64,000 nucleotides of DNA, taken from NCBI RefSeq assembly GCF_022458985.1, contig NC_061770.1:2171001-2235000 (forward strand). The letters run 5' to 3'. Source of the DNA: Mugil cephalus. Taxonomy: Eukaryota; Chordata; Actinopteri; Mugiliformes; Mugilidae. A program made the translations under genes and the position numbers. Each line of letters begins with the position of its first letter. Within the stretch, counting starts at the first letter, position 1. Below the pieces are notes generated by a model. It had not been told where the DNA came from, searched no databases, and saw nothing but the letters and a program-made list of their open reading frames with translations. Below are positions 1-19,327 of this stretch, one piece after another.

Positions 1-7322
<7,322 letters not shown>

Positions 7323-7805
7323 CCCAATGAATGTCATGTAACTAACGATGCCCCAACCTACACGATGTACGACCAATGGTGCCCTTGTATGGTCCAACCC
7401 TGGATTCAGTTTTCTTCTCTTTCACTCTGGACATGTTTAGATTTAGATTAGATGTTCAGAAGAGTGATTATTTTAAAAAATATCCCCTATTTTTGTTAAA
7501 TAATGTGCAATTGTTTCCTAGCCTGAACACCAACTTCTGTGCCTAGAATTTCTTTGTGGTGGAAAATGTGTCTAGAGTCGCTCCATTGGGAACTGATGCT
7601 CCAGCAAAGCTCTGCTGGACCAATCAAATCAGATTTTTGCTTTATGCAGTAATATACAGAAGAGTAATAGCAGTGTAGTCTTACACATCATTTGGTGGTC
7701 ATGGAGCTGAATTTGTTTACAATGTGGGCTGTTTAGAGGCTGCTATCACCCGCATTTTAAAATATACTGAAACGGAAATAATGGTCAAAGAGCAATAAAG
7801 TCATT
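7323..7805 (+). other. mapk13: mapk13 3' UTR with poly(A) signal
   Basis: Non-coding stretch after the mapk13 stop. A canonical AATAAA at 7794-7799 is the first good polyadenylation signal. A second AATAAA near 8568 could give a longer transcript. Confidence 0.6.
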
Positions 7806-8747
7806 TGTTGAGAATGCCTTAATCTCTTAATGTCACATACTTTGTTGCTCTGATTAGTTGCATAATGCGGGGGATTTTTTTCTCTCTCTTTATCGGTTGA
7901 AACATGCCTCAAAATGAAATCCCAATGGAGTGTTACCAGACTACTGCGCTAGGCTAATTGTTTCCTGAATGTAAGTTGACCTTTGTGTTACACATTCCCT
8001 ATCAGTGAATTGTGTTATTGTAATACTGTTTTCCAATTAAACAATAAGACAAGATGTGCATGAAGTTTTCATTTATCTTTCTTTTTGTTATTGTATCAGG
8101 TACATTAATGTAAAGCATCTATTTATTAAAATTAGCTCAGTCTTGAGATGAAAAAATTGATAAATATAGTGGTTTATGTAGTTTATGGTTTTTAATATGC
8201 GAGTTTGCCCGATGCTCCAAAAGATTACCTCCTACTGTGTGAATGTGAAAAAAAATGTTGTCTTGTTATAAAAAAGACACATGACAGTGTGTATGATATG
8301 TCTGCCGCGCTATCTCATCATACATGCTTCATCCTACACATACAACCTTTTTTTAGCCCATCCCACCTTAGTAGTATGAAATTGTTTAAAAATGTACTCA
8401 ACTGGCGCTTTCTCATGTACAAGACACCAGGTTCCAATGATTGGGGTTAAGCAGTCAGTTCATTTCAAATATATTTCCAGCTGTGGACACATTGGCCAAA
8501 TGCAAATGTGATCTACTGCTTTTTTGCCTTAAGCTGAGATGGTTTCTGTTTGTTTGTAAGGACGCACAATAAAGTCTTAAGCATGCACGTGCATGTAAGT
8601 GTTGGACATATGTTACACTTCCACTCCAAAGAAACCTGTTTAGACACTATCTGTGAATTGTTTGCATAGATGCATAAAGATCATACTAACCTAACTAATC
8701 CATCATTGACCCTGATTAGAAGCTTGCGCGCGAAAATCATGGCCTCG

Positions 8748-8755
8748 TGACGTCA
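8748..8755. promoter_or_regulatory. consensus CRE (TGACGTCA)
   Basis: A perfect palindromic CREB/ATF site, TGACGTCA, in a locally more GC-rich patch about 950 bp upstream of the inferred end of brpf3 exon 1. Occupancy is unknown. Confidence 0.4.
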
Positions 8756-9153
8756 AGAGGGCAGGCCACGGCCAGTCTGAACTTGTATCTTTCAAAATAA
8801 AACGATATACATGAACTCATTCTGCCCATAGACTGTATGTTAAAAATTCTGCCCAGTCATTTGATTTTTCAGCATTAAAAATGTGGTTTCCAAAATAAAA
8901 CATTATTTGGATTGCAGAATGCGAAAGAAAATAAATAAATAAATAAATAACACAGTTTGATATCATTTACAGCATTTTGTATATTGTAAATTAAAATAAG
9001 TTACAACACACAGATTCAAATACCATAGGAAAGAGTATCTTTGCATTGTGGGTCCCAAATATTATAGGTCCAGTAGTGGGAAAACATTACATTTGTGTTG
9101 ATGACTACAGCACTTCAAATGTTAACTAAATGTCTATGGTGTGTTTTGCATGC

Positions 9154-9192
9154 AAAAAAAAAAAAAAAAAAAAAAAACAACAACAACAATGC
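9154..9192 (+). repeat. poly(A) and CAA simple repeat
   Basis: A run of about 24 adenines followed directly by a short CAA repeat, in intergenic DNA. Confidence 0.9.
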
Positions 9193-9249
9193 CATCGCTG
9201 TATTGGGCATCACGTCAAATGTAATTATCTTTAGCGTTACTAGTCGGTC

Positions 9250-9698
9250 AATTACGTTGTCAAACTCGTGAAGCGACCTTATTTTGGAATATCTCTCCGG
9301 AAGTACTGTGTTGTTACTTTGGCTAATATCGATTTAGCATACCCTGGACTCCAAACATAGCTGGCCAACTAGCCGAAGGGAGCTAGTATTACTCCTTCTC
9401 GCAAAATTGGGTCGACAGGGAGCTGTTTCTCAGTCAATTATTGCACACACAGAGCTGATGTTTCCAGGAGGCCTTTAGAATTGCCTGCTTGACTCCCACG
9501 GGCCGTGTTTGTGACGAAAAGGAAGCGCTGCAAAACAGCGAAATCCACCGGTTGTAGGAGCGAGCTGTGGCTGGCTAACGATAGCCTTTAGCTTCAGGAG
9601 TACAGCGAGTAAGGCGCCTGGCTAGGCAACCATTACTGTAAAGGCGGCTTCAGACCGCCGGCAGTCGAGCCACCCTTGTCACTCAGTTGCCATAATAG
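9250..9698 (+). promoter_or_regulatory. brpf3: brpf3 promoter and non-coding first exon
   Basis: GC content and CpG density rise over about 9290-9690, for example GGCGCCTGG and GACCGCCGGC. A good splice donor (TAG|GTAAGA) lies at 9699, matched by a polypyrimidine acceptor ending at 10571. A second AG, nearer the ATG, is at 10615-10616. An ETS-like CCGGAAGT lies at about 9297. I read this as the TATA-less promoter and leader exon of brpf3. The exact transcription start cannot be seen. Confidence 0.55.
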
Positions 9699-10571
9699 GT
9701 AAGATTATTGTTTTTGCCCTTTTTTCATTCGTTTATTGTTTAACGTTTTCGAACTTTGACCTCCATGATAGCTACCAACAGTTTATTATCTTTTATATCT
9801 TGCCAACATTAAAAAAGCTAACGTTAGTACTGCTCATCTCCCAAAGTTAGCAGGCTACCTAGCTGATATATTTACTTCTCACGGTAGTTCTATGTCAGGC
9901 TACCATGACATTATTGTTTTTATCCCGACTTAAGTAGATAAAACCCGCTGCTTCGACCATACACATCTAGTATTAAGATTTAAACTGTAGTTAAGCTTTT
10001 AGTGGTGTTTTTAAAATGTAAATATGGCTGACATTTTACTTCAGAAATAAGGACACTGATCTGTGGAGACCTTGATATTCTTGAAGCTGATTGGCTCTAG
10101 GGTAGATCAGTCAAAAGATCCTGAAAGCTGATTGGCTGACCGTTGTGTTGTGGCTATCACCGCAAGTGGCCACCAACAATTTGAGCTAAACTCGAGAATA
10201 CATATATTTAGTGTCTTTACTGGCTATGTTTGTTTAGACAGTAAAAATGAACCATCTTCTTGATAGTTGATTAGCTGCCAATGGACTGATGTATGCATTT
10301 ATATGTGTTTGGTGGGCGAATGTTTTCAAAGTTGAGGCGTGTGAAGGAATGTTTACACTACAGGTGATACTGACTGTCTCCACAATATGACACAGTGCAC
10401 TATTTTAATTGATTCATTTGTCAAGACGTTAAGATCGTTTGGCCTTAGGTTTGTTGTTCTGTTATAAGGAAATATATAGAGTAAAGTGTTCATGTTTTAT
10501 TATAGCATCATCGTATCTGTAGTCTAATATCTATATATATTGTTATAGTAATCCTTTTTTTCTTTTTACAG
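9699..10571 (+). other. brpf3 5' UTR intron
   Basis: AT-rich intron between the leader exon and the first coding exon. It starts with GTAAGA and ends in a T-rich tract with AG. No other feature seen. Confidence 0.5.
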
Positions 10572-10640
10572 TTTGCCACTGCAGGTATCTCATGTTATTT
10601 CCTTTTTAACCAACAGGAAGAAAAGTGTGATTGGTGGCCC

Positions 10641-13600
10641 ATGAGGAAGCCACGTCGAAAAGGCCAAGTGGCCGGAGCAGATGCTGCGGATGTCAAAAAG
10701 TCCAATGGGACCGTTGTTGGGCGTGGGGGTGCCCGGCAGCGATCACCATCTCCTTACAGCCTCAAAGCATCTCCAACCAGGGAAACCCTGACATATGCTC
10801 AGGCTCAGAAGGTGGTGGAGGTGGAGCTGGATGGTAGGCTCCACCGCATTTCTATCCTGGAGCCTTTGGAAGTTATTACTGAAGATGAGATGATGGCTCA
10901 GGACATTAGCGAGTGTAACAGCAACAAAGAGAACAGTGAGCAGGCATCACCTCCAACAAGTAGTGCTCAGACACCCCGCAAACCTGTCACACCTCGGGGC
11001 CGGAGGAAAGAATCCAAATGTTCTTCTGTCAAGTCGCCACCACCTTCCAAGAACCACTGCCCCAACCCTCAGTCACCTGAAAAACTAAACACATTACATT
11101 ACCACCACATGACCCTACCTGAACCTAAGTTTCGTGTGCTGGAAACCTTTGCCCCAGTTAAGGCGGATCCTCTGCCTGCTGCATATTATCGTTACATTGA
11201 ACGCTCAACTGAGGAGCAAGAAGCTGAGGCGGAATACGACATGGACGAAGAGGATACTGTCTGGCTGCAGATGGTTAATTCTGGCCGGACATCAGAGGGT
11301 TACTCAGCTGTCTCACAAGACACATTTGAGCTACTGGTGGACAGGCTGGAGGAGGAGGCATATCGAGAAGCCCGCAGCCGGGCACCTTCTCAGAGCACTA
11401 TTGACGATGATGCCTTCTGCTGCGTGTGCCTTGATGACGAGTGTCTCAATAGCAACGTCATCCTCTTTTGTGACTCCTGTAACCTGGCTGTGCACCAGGA
11501 GTGTTATGGAGTGCCCTATATCCCTGAGGGACAGTGGCTGTGCCGCTGCTGCCTTCAGTCCCCTCAAAAACCTGTTGACTGTGTTCTTTGCCCAAATCGT
11601 GGCGGCGCATTTAAGCAAACAAGTGATGGCCGCTGGGCACATGTTGTCTGTGCTATATGGATTCCTGAAGTCTGTTTTGCCAACACAGTGTTCCTGGAAC
11701 CAGTGGAAGGGGTAAATAACATTCCCCCAGCACGCTGGAAACTGACATGCTACTTGTGCAAGCAGAAGGGCCGCGGTGCTTCTATTCAGTGCCATAAGGC
11801 TAATTGTTACACAGCGTTTCATGTCACATGTGCTCAGCGTGCTGGCTTGTTTATGAAGATAGATCCTGTGCGAGAAACAAACATCAACGGGACCACGTTT
11901 TCAGTCAAGAAGACTGCGTTCTGTGAGGCCCATTCTCCACCAGGACAAGAGACCGTGTCGGATGAGGAGAGTGAAGGACGAGTGGTGGGCAGCAGAGGAA
12001 GAGCTAGTAGAGGACGGAGCGCCTACACAGAGGGTCCAACAACACCAAAAAAAGGCAGAAAGTCTGATGACGAGGTCAAGACGGATAAAAAGAAAGGGAA
12101 GAAAAACACAGAGCCAACAGCGCAACAAAATGCTTCACCACAAGTGACAGTCCCTCAGATACCAACGAGCAGGTTAGATCGTGTTTTATTCTGAACAAGA
12201 TGTTGTGTTTCTGTTTTTGGTCAAGAAATAGTTAACATATTTTTTGCTAAACATTTGACAGAGAGCGGTTTAATTGAATCACTATGCAGATTTTCTTGGT
12301 CGAGATTTTTGGATTTACTAGGAAACTTAAACACTCTGCCGTTACAGAAACTGTTCAGTAGTGTAAATGCCAAATGTCAGTCATGCTGTGTAACAAAAAT
12401 TTGTATCTTTCTCTACTTCACAGGCTGAATATCATTTGCAAAGGAATACTCTTACAGAGGAAAAACCAGTTCATGCAGAGACTGCATAGCTACTGGTTAC
12501 TGAAGCGACAGTCTAGGAATGGTGTGCCGCTGGTCCGGCGTTTGCATTCTAACATCCAAACTCAAAGGACCACTGAACAGGTCAGGACAGGACACACAGC
12601 TACAATCATGACGTTCTGTGACTATGTCTGAACTCTGATGATTACAATTTTGATGATCTGTTTGGTGTATCAATGTCTGTGACACACAAATTTGAAAATG
12701 TGTACTTTGTAGCCTGAAGTGGATGAGAAGATTTCTGCTGCACGAGAAGCACTGAGGTATTGGCAGAAGCTTCGGCATGACCTTGAAAAAGCCAGACTGC
12801 TGGTTGAGCTCATCCGCAAGAGGGAGAAACTCAAACGGGAGCAGGTAATGTATATTGAAAAATTTTACTTACTGACCTGTATTTTTCTTTCTTTTCAAGT
12901 GATATTAGCTTGAAACTATCACAAGTAAACAAACAATATACCATCATGAATGGTTACAGTGTTAAAGTAATAGCTGTCCGAGTTGACAATTATACCCATG
13001 ATATACTGGCAGGTCAATGTTTTGTGTATCGTAAATGTGGTCTGGAAGAAGAATGTCTCAATTCTTTACGGTTGTAACTTTTACATCACATCCATATCCT
13101 CTGACTTGAACTGCAGGTCAGAGTTCACCAGGCAGCCCTGGAAATGCAGCTGACCCCGATGCTGATGCTGCTCCGCTCCACTTTGGACCAACTACAGGAG
13201 AAGGACACTGCCCAGATTTTTGCACAGCCAGTCAACATCAAGGAGGTCAGACATTGTTAGGTTTGTCGCTGTGTCACACATGCACATGCACAGTTGCTGG
13301 GAAGAGGACCCAGTGGTGTGACACTAAAGACATGCTCAGTGTTGCATCAAAATCCCACCTAAGACAATACAGGTGCTGGCCAGTAAATTAGAATATCATC
13401 AAAAAGTTGAATTATTTCAGTAATTCCATTCAAAAGGTGAAACTTGTATACTGTATACTTTCCTTCCACACATAGTGATATATTTCAAGTGTTTATTCAT
13501 TTTCATTTTTATTATTACAACTGACAGCTAATGAAAACACCAAATTCAGTATCTCAGAAAATTAGAATATTCTGAAAAGGCTCAATATAGAAGACACCTG

Positions 13601-16600
13601 GTGCCACACTAATCAGCTGATTAACTCAAAACACCTGCAAAGGCCTTTAAAAGGTTCCTCAGTCTTGTTCTGAAGGCTCCACAATCATGGGGAAGACTTC
13701 TGACTTAACAGTTGTCCAAAAGACGACCATTGACACCTTGTACAAGGAGGGCAAGACACAAAAGTTGATTGCTAAAGAAGCTGGCTGTTCGCAGAGCTCT
13801 GTGTCCAAGCACATTAACAGACAGGCGAAGGGACGGAAAAAATGTGGTAGAAAAAAGTGTACAAGCTCTAGGGATAACCGCACCCTGCAGAGAATTGTGA
13901 CGACAAACCCATTCAAAAATGTGGGGGAGATCCACAAAGAGTGGACTGCAGCTGGAGTCAGCGCTTCAAGAACCACCACGAAGAGACGCATGAAAGACAT
14001 GGGATTCAGCTGTCGCATTCCGTGTGTCAAGCCACTCTTGAACAAGAAACAGCGTAAGAAGCGTCTCGCCTGGGCCAAGGATAAAAAGGACTGGACTGCT
14101 GCTGAGTGGTCCAAAGTTATGTTTTCTGATGAAAGCAAATTTTGCATTTCCTTTGGAAATCAAGGACCCAGAGTCTGGAGGAAGAGCGGAGAAGCACAGA
14201 ATCCACGTTGCATGAGGTCCAGTGTAAAGTTTCCACCGTCAGTGATGGTGTGGGGTGCCATGTCATCTGCCGGTGTTGGCCCACTCTGTTTCCTGAGGTC
14301 CAAGGTCAATGCAGCTGTCTACCAGGAAGTTTTAGAGCACTTCATGCTTCCTGCTGCTGACCAACTTTATGGAGATGCAGATTTCACTTTTCAACAGGAC
14401 TTGGCACCTGCACACAGTGCCAAAACCACCAGTACCTGGTTCAAGGACCATGGTATCCCTGTCCTTGATTGGCCAGCAAACTCACCTGACCATAACCCCA
14501 TAGAAAATCTATGGGGTATTGTGAAGCGGAAGATGCAATGCGCTAGACCCAACAATGCAGAGGAGCTGAAGACGACTATCAGAGCAACCTGGGCTCTCAT
14601 AACACCTGAGCAGTGCCACAGACTACACAGAATGCAGTGATTGAGGCAAAAGGAGCCCCGACTAAGTATTGAGTGCTATACATGCGCATGCTTTTCATGT
14701 TCATTCTTTTCAGTTGGCCAACATTTCTAAAAAAAACATTTTTTTCATTGGCCTTTTCAATATTCTAATTTTTTGAGATGCCAAATTTGGAGTTTTCATT
14801 AGTTGTCACTTATAAATATGAAAATGAATAAACACTTGAAATATATCACTATGTGTGGAAGGAAAGTATACAGTATACAAGTTTCACCTTTTGAATGGAA
14901 TTACTGAAATAATTCAACTTTTTGATGATATTCTAATTTACTGGCCAGCACCTGTAGAAGTCACATCAGTCCTCCGTCAGTGAAAAATCTAGGCTCATAT
15001 GGTCTCATATTTGGAATTTTAATTGTTAGAATGTAAGTCAGCCCCTGAGATTCTAGTTGTCTAAGAGAAGTAACCATGATCAAAATGCCTTCTATGGTTG
15101 GAGGTGAAATTCAACATAAGACACATGGGATTCTTCTTGATAATGTGAGGAATCCCTAGGTTTGTGTTCATTCAACAATTTCACAGCATTCAAGTTTATT
15201 TTTTTTAAACTCTTGTCACTTTGGTTGACAGCTCGAAATATTACAAAACCTATAAATCTGGCTACTGTTGGTATGGAGAAGAACTTCCATGCGTGAACTA
15301 AACATGGCTCCAAATATGAGTCATGTACTATTCTCAATTAGAAAAATTAATGGGACAAACACTTCTTGAATCAAGGGCTCGCAAAATAATACCTCACAAA
15401 TAAATTGTAGAATGGAATAAAGTACATATTGTGTACAACAGTCTTCGCGCTTAATTTATTTTTTTTATATATATATATATATCTCACTTTCCAAAGTACA
15501 TCCGTTTCCATGATTCAGTTTGGAGTTTCTTATCCTCAGGTCCCAGACTACCTGGAGTTTATTACCCAGCCTATGGACTTTTCCACCATGTGCTCCAAGC
15601 TGGAAAGTCATGCCTATCGCTCGGTGGCTGATCTGGAAGCTGACTTCAACCTGATGGTGTCAAACTGCCTCCTGTACAACGCCAAGGACACAGTGTTCCA
15701 TCGGTCAGCACTGCGTCTTCGAGACCTTGGGGGGGCCATACTGCGGCATGCCCAACGACAAGCCACCAACACTGGACTGGACCTGGACACTGGCATGCAC
15801 CTTCCAGAGTCGCCTCAGAAAAGAGACTTTTACAGCTGCACCTGGGAAGATGGTAAGTCACAGTGGTGGTTCTCCAAACACTTAATTGTCTTCAGTCTTC
15901 TTGGTGTATGATGTGTTTAAAGAACATTTTTGTCTGGGAGGATTTTTTCCTGTGGGAAGTGGTGGGTTTGATGGAAGTGTGAGATGTACCGCATTGGCTG
16001 CAGCGGGGCAGACAGCAATAAATAACGGTTTCTTCTTGTATAGTTGATTCTCTGACTCATGTGTTACTGGCCAAGTACCAAACTATTTTGTTCCTATCTT
16101 GATGCCAGCCTCACTGCTTAACACCTTCCTCTGTTCAGTTGACAGTGTGCTGGATCCGGATAACCGGCTTCATATGTCAGTGGAAGAGCAGCTGAAGGAG
16201 CTGCTTGAAAAGCTGGACTTTGTCACATCCATGCGGTGCAGTGGTGCCCGAACTCGACGCATCCGTCTGCTTCGTCGCGAGATCAACAGCATTCGCTACA
16301 GGCAGGGCCAACACACCCGCAGTAGCCTTCACAATGGACATCTAAAAGAAGACGATGATGAGGATGATGACGATGAGGAAGAGGATGACAAAGAAAGCAG
16401 GCCAGAAAATGGCCTTTCGTCTTCAGACAAAGGTGAGCAGTGAAAAAACAGTCAAGTTACAACAGTATGAAATTGCCAATGCATGAACCTTTAAAAGCCA
16501 GTTTTTACAATGAGACCAGTTGTGAACATGAGCTAACGGAACATTGTCCTCAGGTAATTGAGCCAGGGTCCCCCCCACGCACCAACCCCAACCACCCCAC

Positions 16601-19327
16601 TGTCTCCAGTCTAGTAAGTAGGGGCCCACAGAGTCTCGTTAGCCATGGCTGCCTCACAACTCCTCTCTCCCAGTGCACTCTATGTCTGCACCTCTTCTGT
16701 GCATCACTCTCATGGACTCACCAGTCTCCATTGGCCACGTACAGTCATGCCATATCATCCCACTTGACTACAGGCTAGTCCAGTCAGTCTTTTTCCACCT
16801 AAGAAGACCGCAGCAGCGCACCTGTGATTTGAGTCATAAAAACCTACCATGCCACCATGTTGACGGTGTACAGTTGTGAGAGCAAAGCTATTTATTCACT
16901 TGTCTTGATAAGGTTCTCCATATCTACCGGATACTTCAACTTCCTTTGGGCTGTAGCTAGTGTTTGAATGAAATGTAAATCATGACGAAATGACCCCATT
17001 TTCCAGCGTGAACACTACACCACCACATCACACTACATACTAAGTGGACATTCATTCAAAATAACTGCTGGGTGAAACTGAATTTCATTTATCACCTCAT
17101 TTTTCAGAAGACCTCAAATCCACTTCGCCCCCAACACTGGAACCTACAGGACCAGCTCCTCCTCCGCGACAGGGGGATGCACCTCTGGAGCCTCCAACAC
17201 TGCGCCCAATCACAGGGGAGCCCCGTTCGCCCAGCTGGCCCTGCAAGCGCCTTAAGATGGACAGTGACCTCTCAAACCGCACCATGGAGGAACCTAATTG
17301 CACTAAAGCACAAGAGCGGTGTGCGTCGCCACCTCCCAGTTTGCACAGTGTAGGGCAGGAGATGACTAACGGCCTGCCAGAAGTCAGCATCCCCCCACGA
17401 CCCACCACTGGGGGAGTCGGCCGACGAACCTCCATATTATTTAAGAAGGCAAAAAATGGAGCTAAGGTGTTCAGAGAGAGAGACGGTACTTTGGTGAATG
17501 GAAAAGGACTACAGGATGAGAGCAACAACCCTACAACGCCAACTTCCGCTACCAGCACTCCATCCTCCACCCTTTTATCTACTCCAACCAAGACGCCACA
17601 GAAAAGCCCAGGACATCCCCATGAACCATGGACACCCAGTCGAAGCCTATGCTCAGATAGTGAGCTGGAGAAGACGCCAAATCGTATACTGGAAAGTGGT
17701 GAGAAGTTTACTCAGTTACAGATCATAAAGCCAAAGTTTTAGCCAGTCAACTGACCAGTCAAGCCATTGAAATATGGAGCAATGACGTGGTCACATCTTG
17801 ATTCATATTTTGAATGTGCTGACATTTATTATGAGCCACCAGAAGATTGTCTCCATATTGTGAATGCAAATAATGCGAAGAGATTCTTGATTTCACAGTA
17901 GAACAATTGTTACCTTGTGAACAAACTAATCCTAATTACATATTTTAAATGAAACTTTCAGAAATCCTACATTCCTTGGAAGGAACAAAGCTTCCTGATT
18001 ACAGCATAGAAATAATTTTTGCTTGCTTCAGTTCAACAGTCGGCACTAAATCACCAGGCTGTCTTCATTGTGACTGACACCAGACCAAAGATAGCTGTTG
18101 CTTAGAATTCCTGTTGTGCAACTTGTTTTAAGACCTTGTTTTCCTCCTGCTCTTGTAACGTCAGAAGCAGTTCTGTGATCATATTTTTTTTTCCTTTCAG
18201 GGCTGACCAACGGCTTCAAGCACAAAGACGGCGGGTCTGACTCTGATTATAGCCCGTGTCCAGTCCTCCACAAAGAACTGTAAGACCTGGTGGATGTGTT
18301 GTGTTTGTCTGGTTTTGGTGATGACTGACAGAATGCTGACAATACAAAACCTTTGTCTTACAGCAAGTCACCACCCAAACGGAGCCTCGGTAAACCGTCT
18401 CTTTCCAAAGTTCCTTTCCTGGAGATAGTCAATGGAGACTCAGATTACATTGGTACTTTATTATTTCTCTTTTTTCCCTATACTAATATGCGTTATTGCC
18501 CTGTTTGATTTCTCTTTACTGGTGAAATGATTTGAGTGTCTGCTGTTGTTTTGAAGGCAATAGTAGTCAAACATCTGAGGATGAGACTGAGCTGGAACCT
18601 CTAGACCTGGTGTGGGCCAAGTGTCGGGGATACCCCTCATATCCTGCTTTGGTAACTGAATATTTGGCCTATTATGACTGTTTAATATGAGCTGCCAGAG
18701 TGTAGGTAGAAATTCTCTAATGAATCATGTGATTTAGATCATCGACCCAGAGATGCCAGAGGAGGGCCTGCTGCACAATGGGGTGCCCATCCCTGTCCCA
18801 CCCAAAGATGTCCTCCGTCTGGGGGAGCAGAGGCAGGAGGAGACCAATGAGAGACTGTACCTAGTACTTTTCTTTGACAACAAGCGGACATGGTGAGTTT
18901 CATGCTCAGAGTTTCTGCTCTGCTCCAGTTAGGTCCACAGTGCTCCACACGAGTCAGGGGTCACAACACATCATAATGGTGAAAATAAAATGAAGAAAAG
19001 GATAAATCGGTTTCTTTTCATTTTGAAACTTACTAAAATACTGTACATCTGTTGATTTGCATACAATTACTAATAATTACAACTAAACAGCCATGAAAGT
19101 CCACTCCAACAGTCTTTGGTTTGCTTTTTCTTTGCTTTTGTAGGCAGTGGCTTCCACGTGACAAGTTGACACCCCTGGGTGTAGATGACACAGCTGACAA
19201 GCTGCGCATAATGGAGGGCCGCAAGTCCAGCATCCGCAAGTCTGTCCAGGTGGCGTACGACCGCGCCATGATCCACCAGAGCCGAGTCAGCCACAACCAC
19301 GGCTTTGTGGCCTCCAACTACCTGTAG
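10641..19327 (+). CDS. brpf3: bromodomain and PHD finger protein BRPF3, complete coding region
   Basis: Scaffold of MYST histone acetyltransferase complexes (HBO1/KAT7, MOZ/MORF with ING4/5 and MEAF6), acting in the nucleus. Twelve in-phase coding exons: 10641-12172, 12424-12580, 12713-12844, 13117-13245, 15540-15852, 16139-16432, 17108-17698, 18201-18279, 18364-18452, 18557-18651, 18738-18892 and 19144-19327. Total 3750 nt, 1249 aa (human is about 1205). The ATG gives the family start MRKPRRKG. The conserved N-terminal block [20 protein letters not shown] is followed by PHD-zinc knuckle-extended PHD (about 255-430), a bromodomain (about 610-725), an acidic run in exon 6 and a C-terminal PWWP (about 1120-1205). 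The end matches BRPF3 ([16 protein letters not shown], then NYL-stop), which favours it over brpf1 or brd1. The intron before exon 5 carries a Tc1-like element. Confidence 0.96.
11405..11940 (+). other. brpf3: BRPF3 PHD-zinc knuckle-ePHD (PZP) module
   Basis: Lies wholly inside the first coding exon. The first finger has the Cys pairs of [14 protein letters not shown] and [25 protein letters not shown] knuckle follows, then an extended PHD with [13 protein letters not shown] and [19 protein letters not shown]. In this family the PZP module reads the unmodified H3 tail and binds DNA. The visible zinc ligands look intact. Confidence 0.9.
13370..13580 (+). repeat. left terminal inverted repeat of the brpf3-intron Tc1 element
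   Basis: The outer part is the exact reverse complement of 14954 inwards. The inner 60 nt or so is similar with a few differences. Confidence 0.9.
13687..14640 (+). CDS. Tc1-like transposase, C-terminus frameshifted
   Basis: A 317-residue frame, slightly shorter than the usual roughly 340. The N-terminal paired-like helix-turn-helix half reads [20 protein letters not shown] and [15 protein letters not shown]. The catalytic triad is visible as [15 protein letters not shown] and NPIENLWG. Thirty-four residues separate the second Asp from the Glu, the DD34E pattern of Tc1. The frame ends early after CHRLHRMQ. The expected last residues (ending KGAPTKY) can be read just downstream, up to about 14673, in another frame, so a small deletion removed the normal C-terminus. 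It is probably inactive or recently inactivated. Confidence 0.88.
   Translation: MGKTSDLTVVQKTTIDTLYKEGKTQKLIAKEAGCSQSSVSKHINRQAKGRKKCGRKKCTSSRDNRTLQRIVTTNPFKNVGEIHKEWTAAGVSASRTTTKRRMKDMGFSCRIPCVKPLLNKKQRKKRLAWAKDKKDWTAAEWSKVMFSDESKFCISFGNQGPRVWRKSGEAQNPRCMRSSVKFPPSVMVWGAMSSAGVGPLCFLRSKVNAAVYQEVLEHFMLPAADQLYGDADFTFQQDLAPAHSAKTTSTWFKDHGIPVLDWPANSPDHNPIENLWGIVKRKMQCARPNNAEELKTTIRATWALITPEQCHRLHRMQ
14752..14954 (-). repeat. right terminal inverted repeat of the brpf3-intron Tc1 element
   Basis: Reverse complement of the left terminus, ending TACTGGCCAGCACCTG next to the TA duplication. Confidence 0.9.
15464..15483 (+). repeat. TA dinucleotide repeat
   Basis: Short run of alternating T and A in the brpf3 intron, about 60 nt upstream of the bromodomain exon. 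Confidence 0.8.
18557..19290 (+). other. brpf3: BRPF3 PWWP domain
   Basis: Spread over the last three exons. [17 protein letters not shown] is the PWWP-core equivalent. It is followed by [18 protein letters not shown] and [19 protein letters not shown]. Family PWWP domains bind H3K36me3 nucleosomes. Confidence 0.88.

Larger units (their letters stand above)
7806..9249. other. mapk13-brpf3 intergenic region
   Basis: AT-rich spacer without a coding signal. It holds an AAAT simple repeat near 8928-8950, a consensus CRE at 8748-8755 and a poly(A) run at 9154-9177 followed by CAA repeats. Confidence 0.6.
13370..14954 (+). mobile_element. Tc1-like DNA transposon in a brpf3 intron
   Basis: A full-length element of 1585 bp flanked by TA dinucleotides (13368-13369 and 14955-14956), the Tc1/mariner target duplication. 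It has inverted termini of about 200-210 bp beginning CAGGTGCTGGCCAGTAAATT. By eye the outer roughly 140 nt of both ends are identical. It contains one transposase reading frame in the same orientation as brpf3. The high terminal identity suggests recent insertion. Confidence 0.95.
13117..15852 (+). other. brpf3: BRPF3 bromodomain, split over two exons
   Basis: Exons 13117-13245 and 15540-15852. Key segments are [17 protein letters not shown] and [20 protein letters not shown]. The acetyl-lysine-contacting Asn of the YNAKD motif is present. The intron between the two exons contains the Tc1-like insertion, so the transposon interrupts the bromodomain at gene level but not in mRNA. Confidence 0.9.

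Noticed and set aside
11331..11822. 163-codon antisense frame under the BRPF3 PHD region
   Set aside because: It mirrors a conserved coding exon. Antisense openness is a by-product of codon composition.
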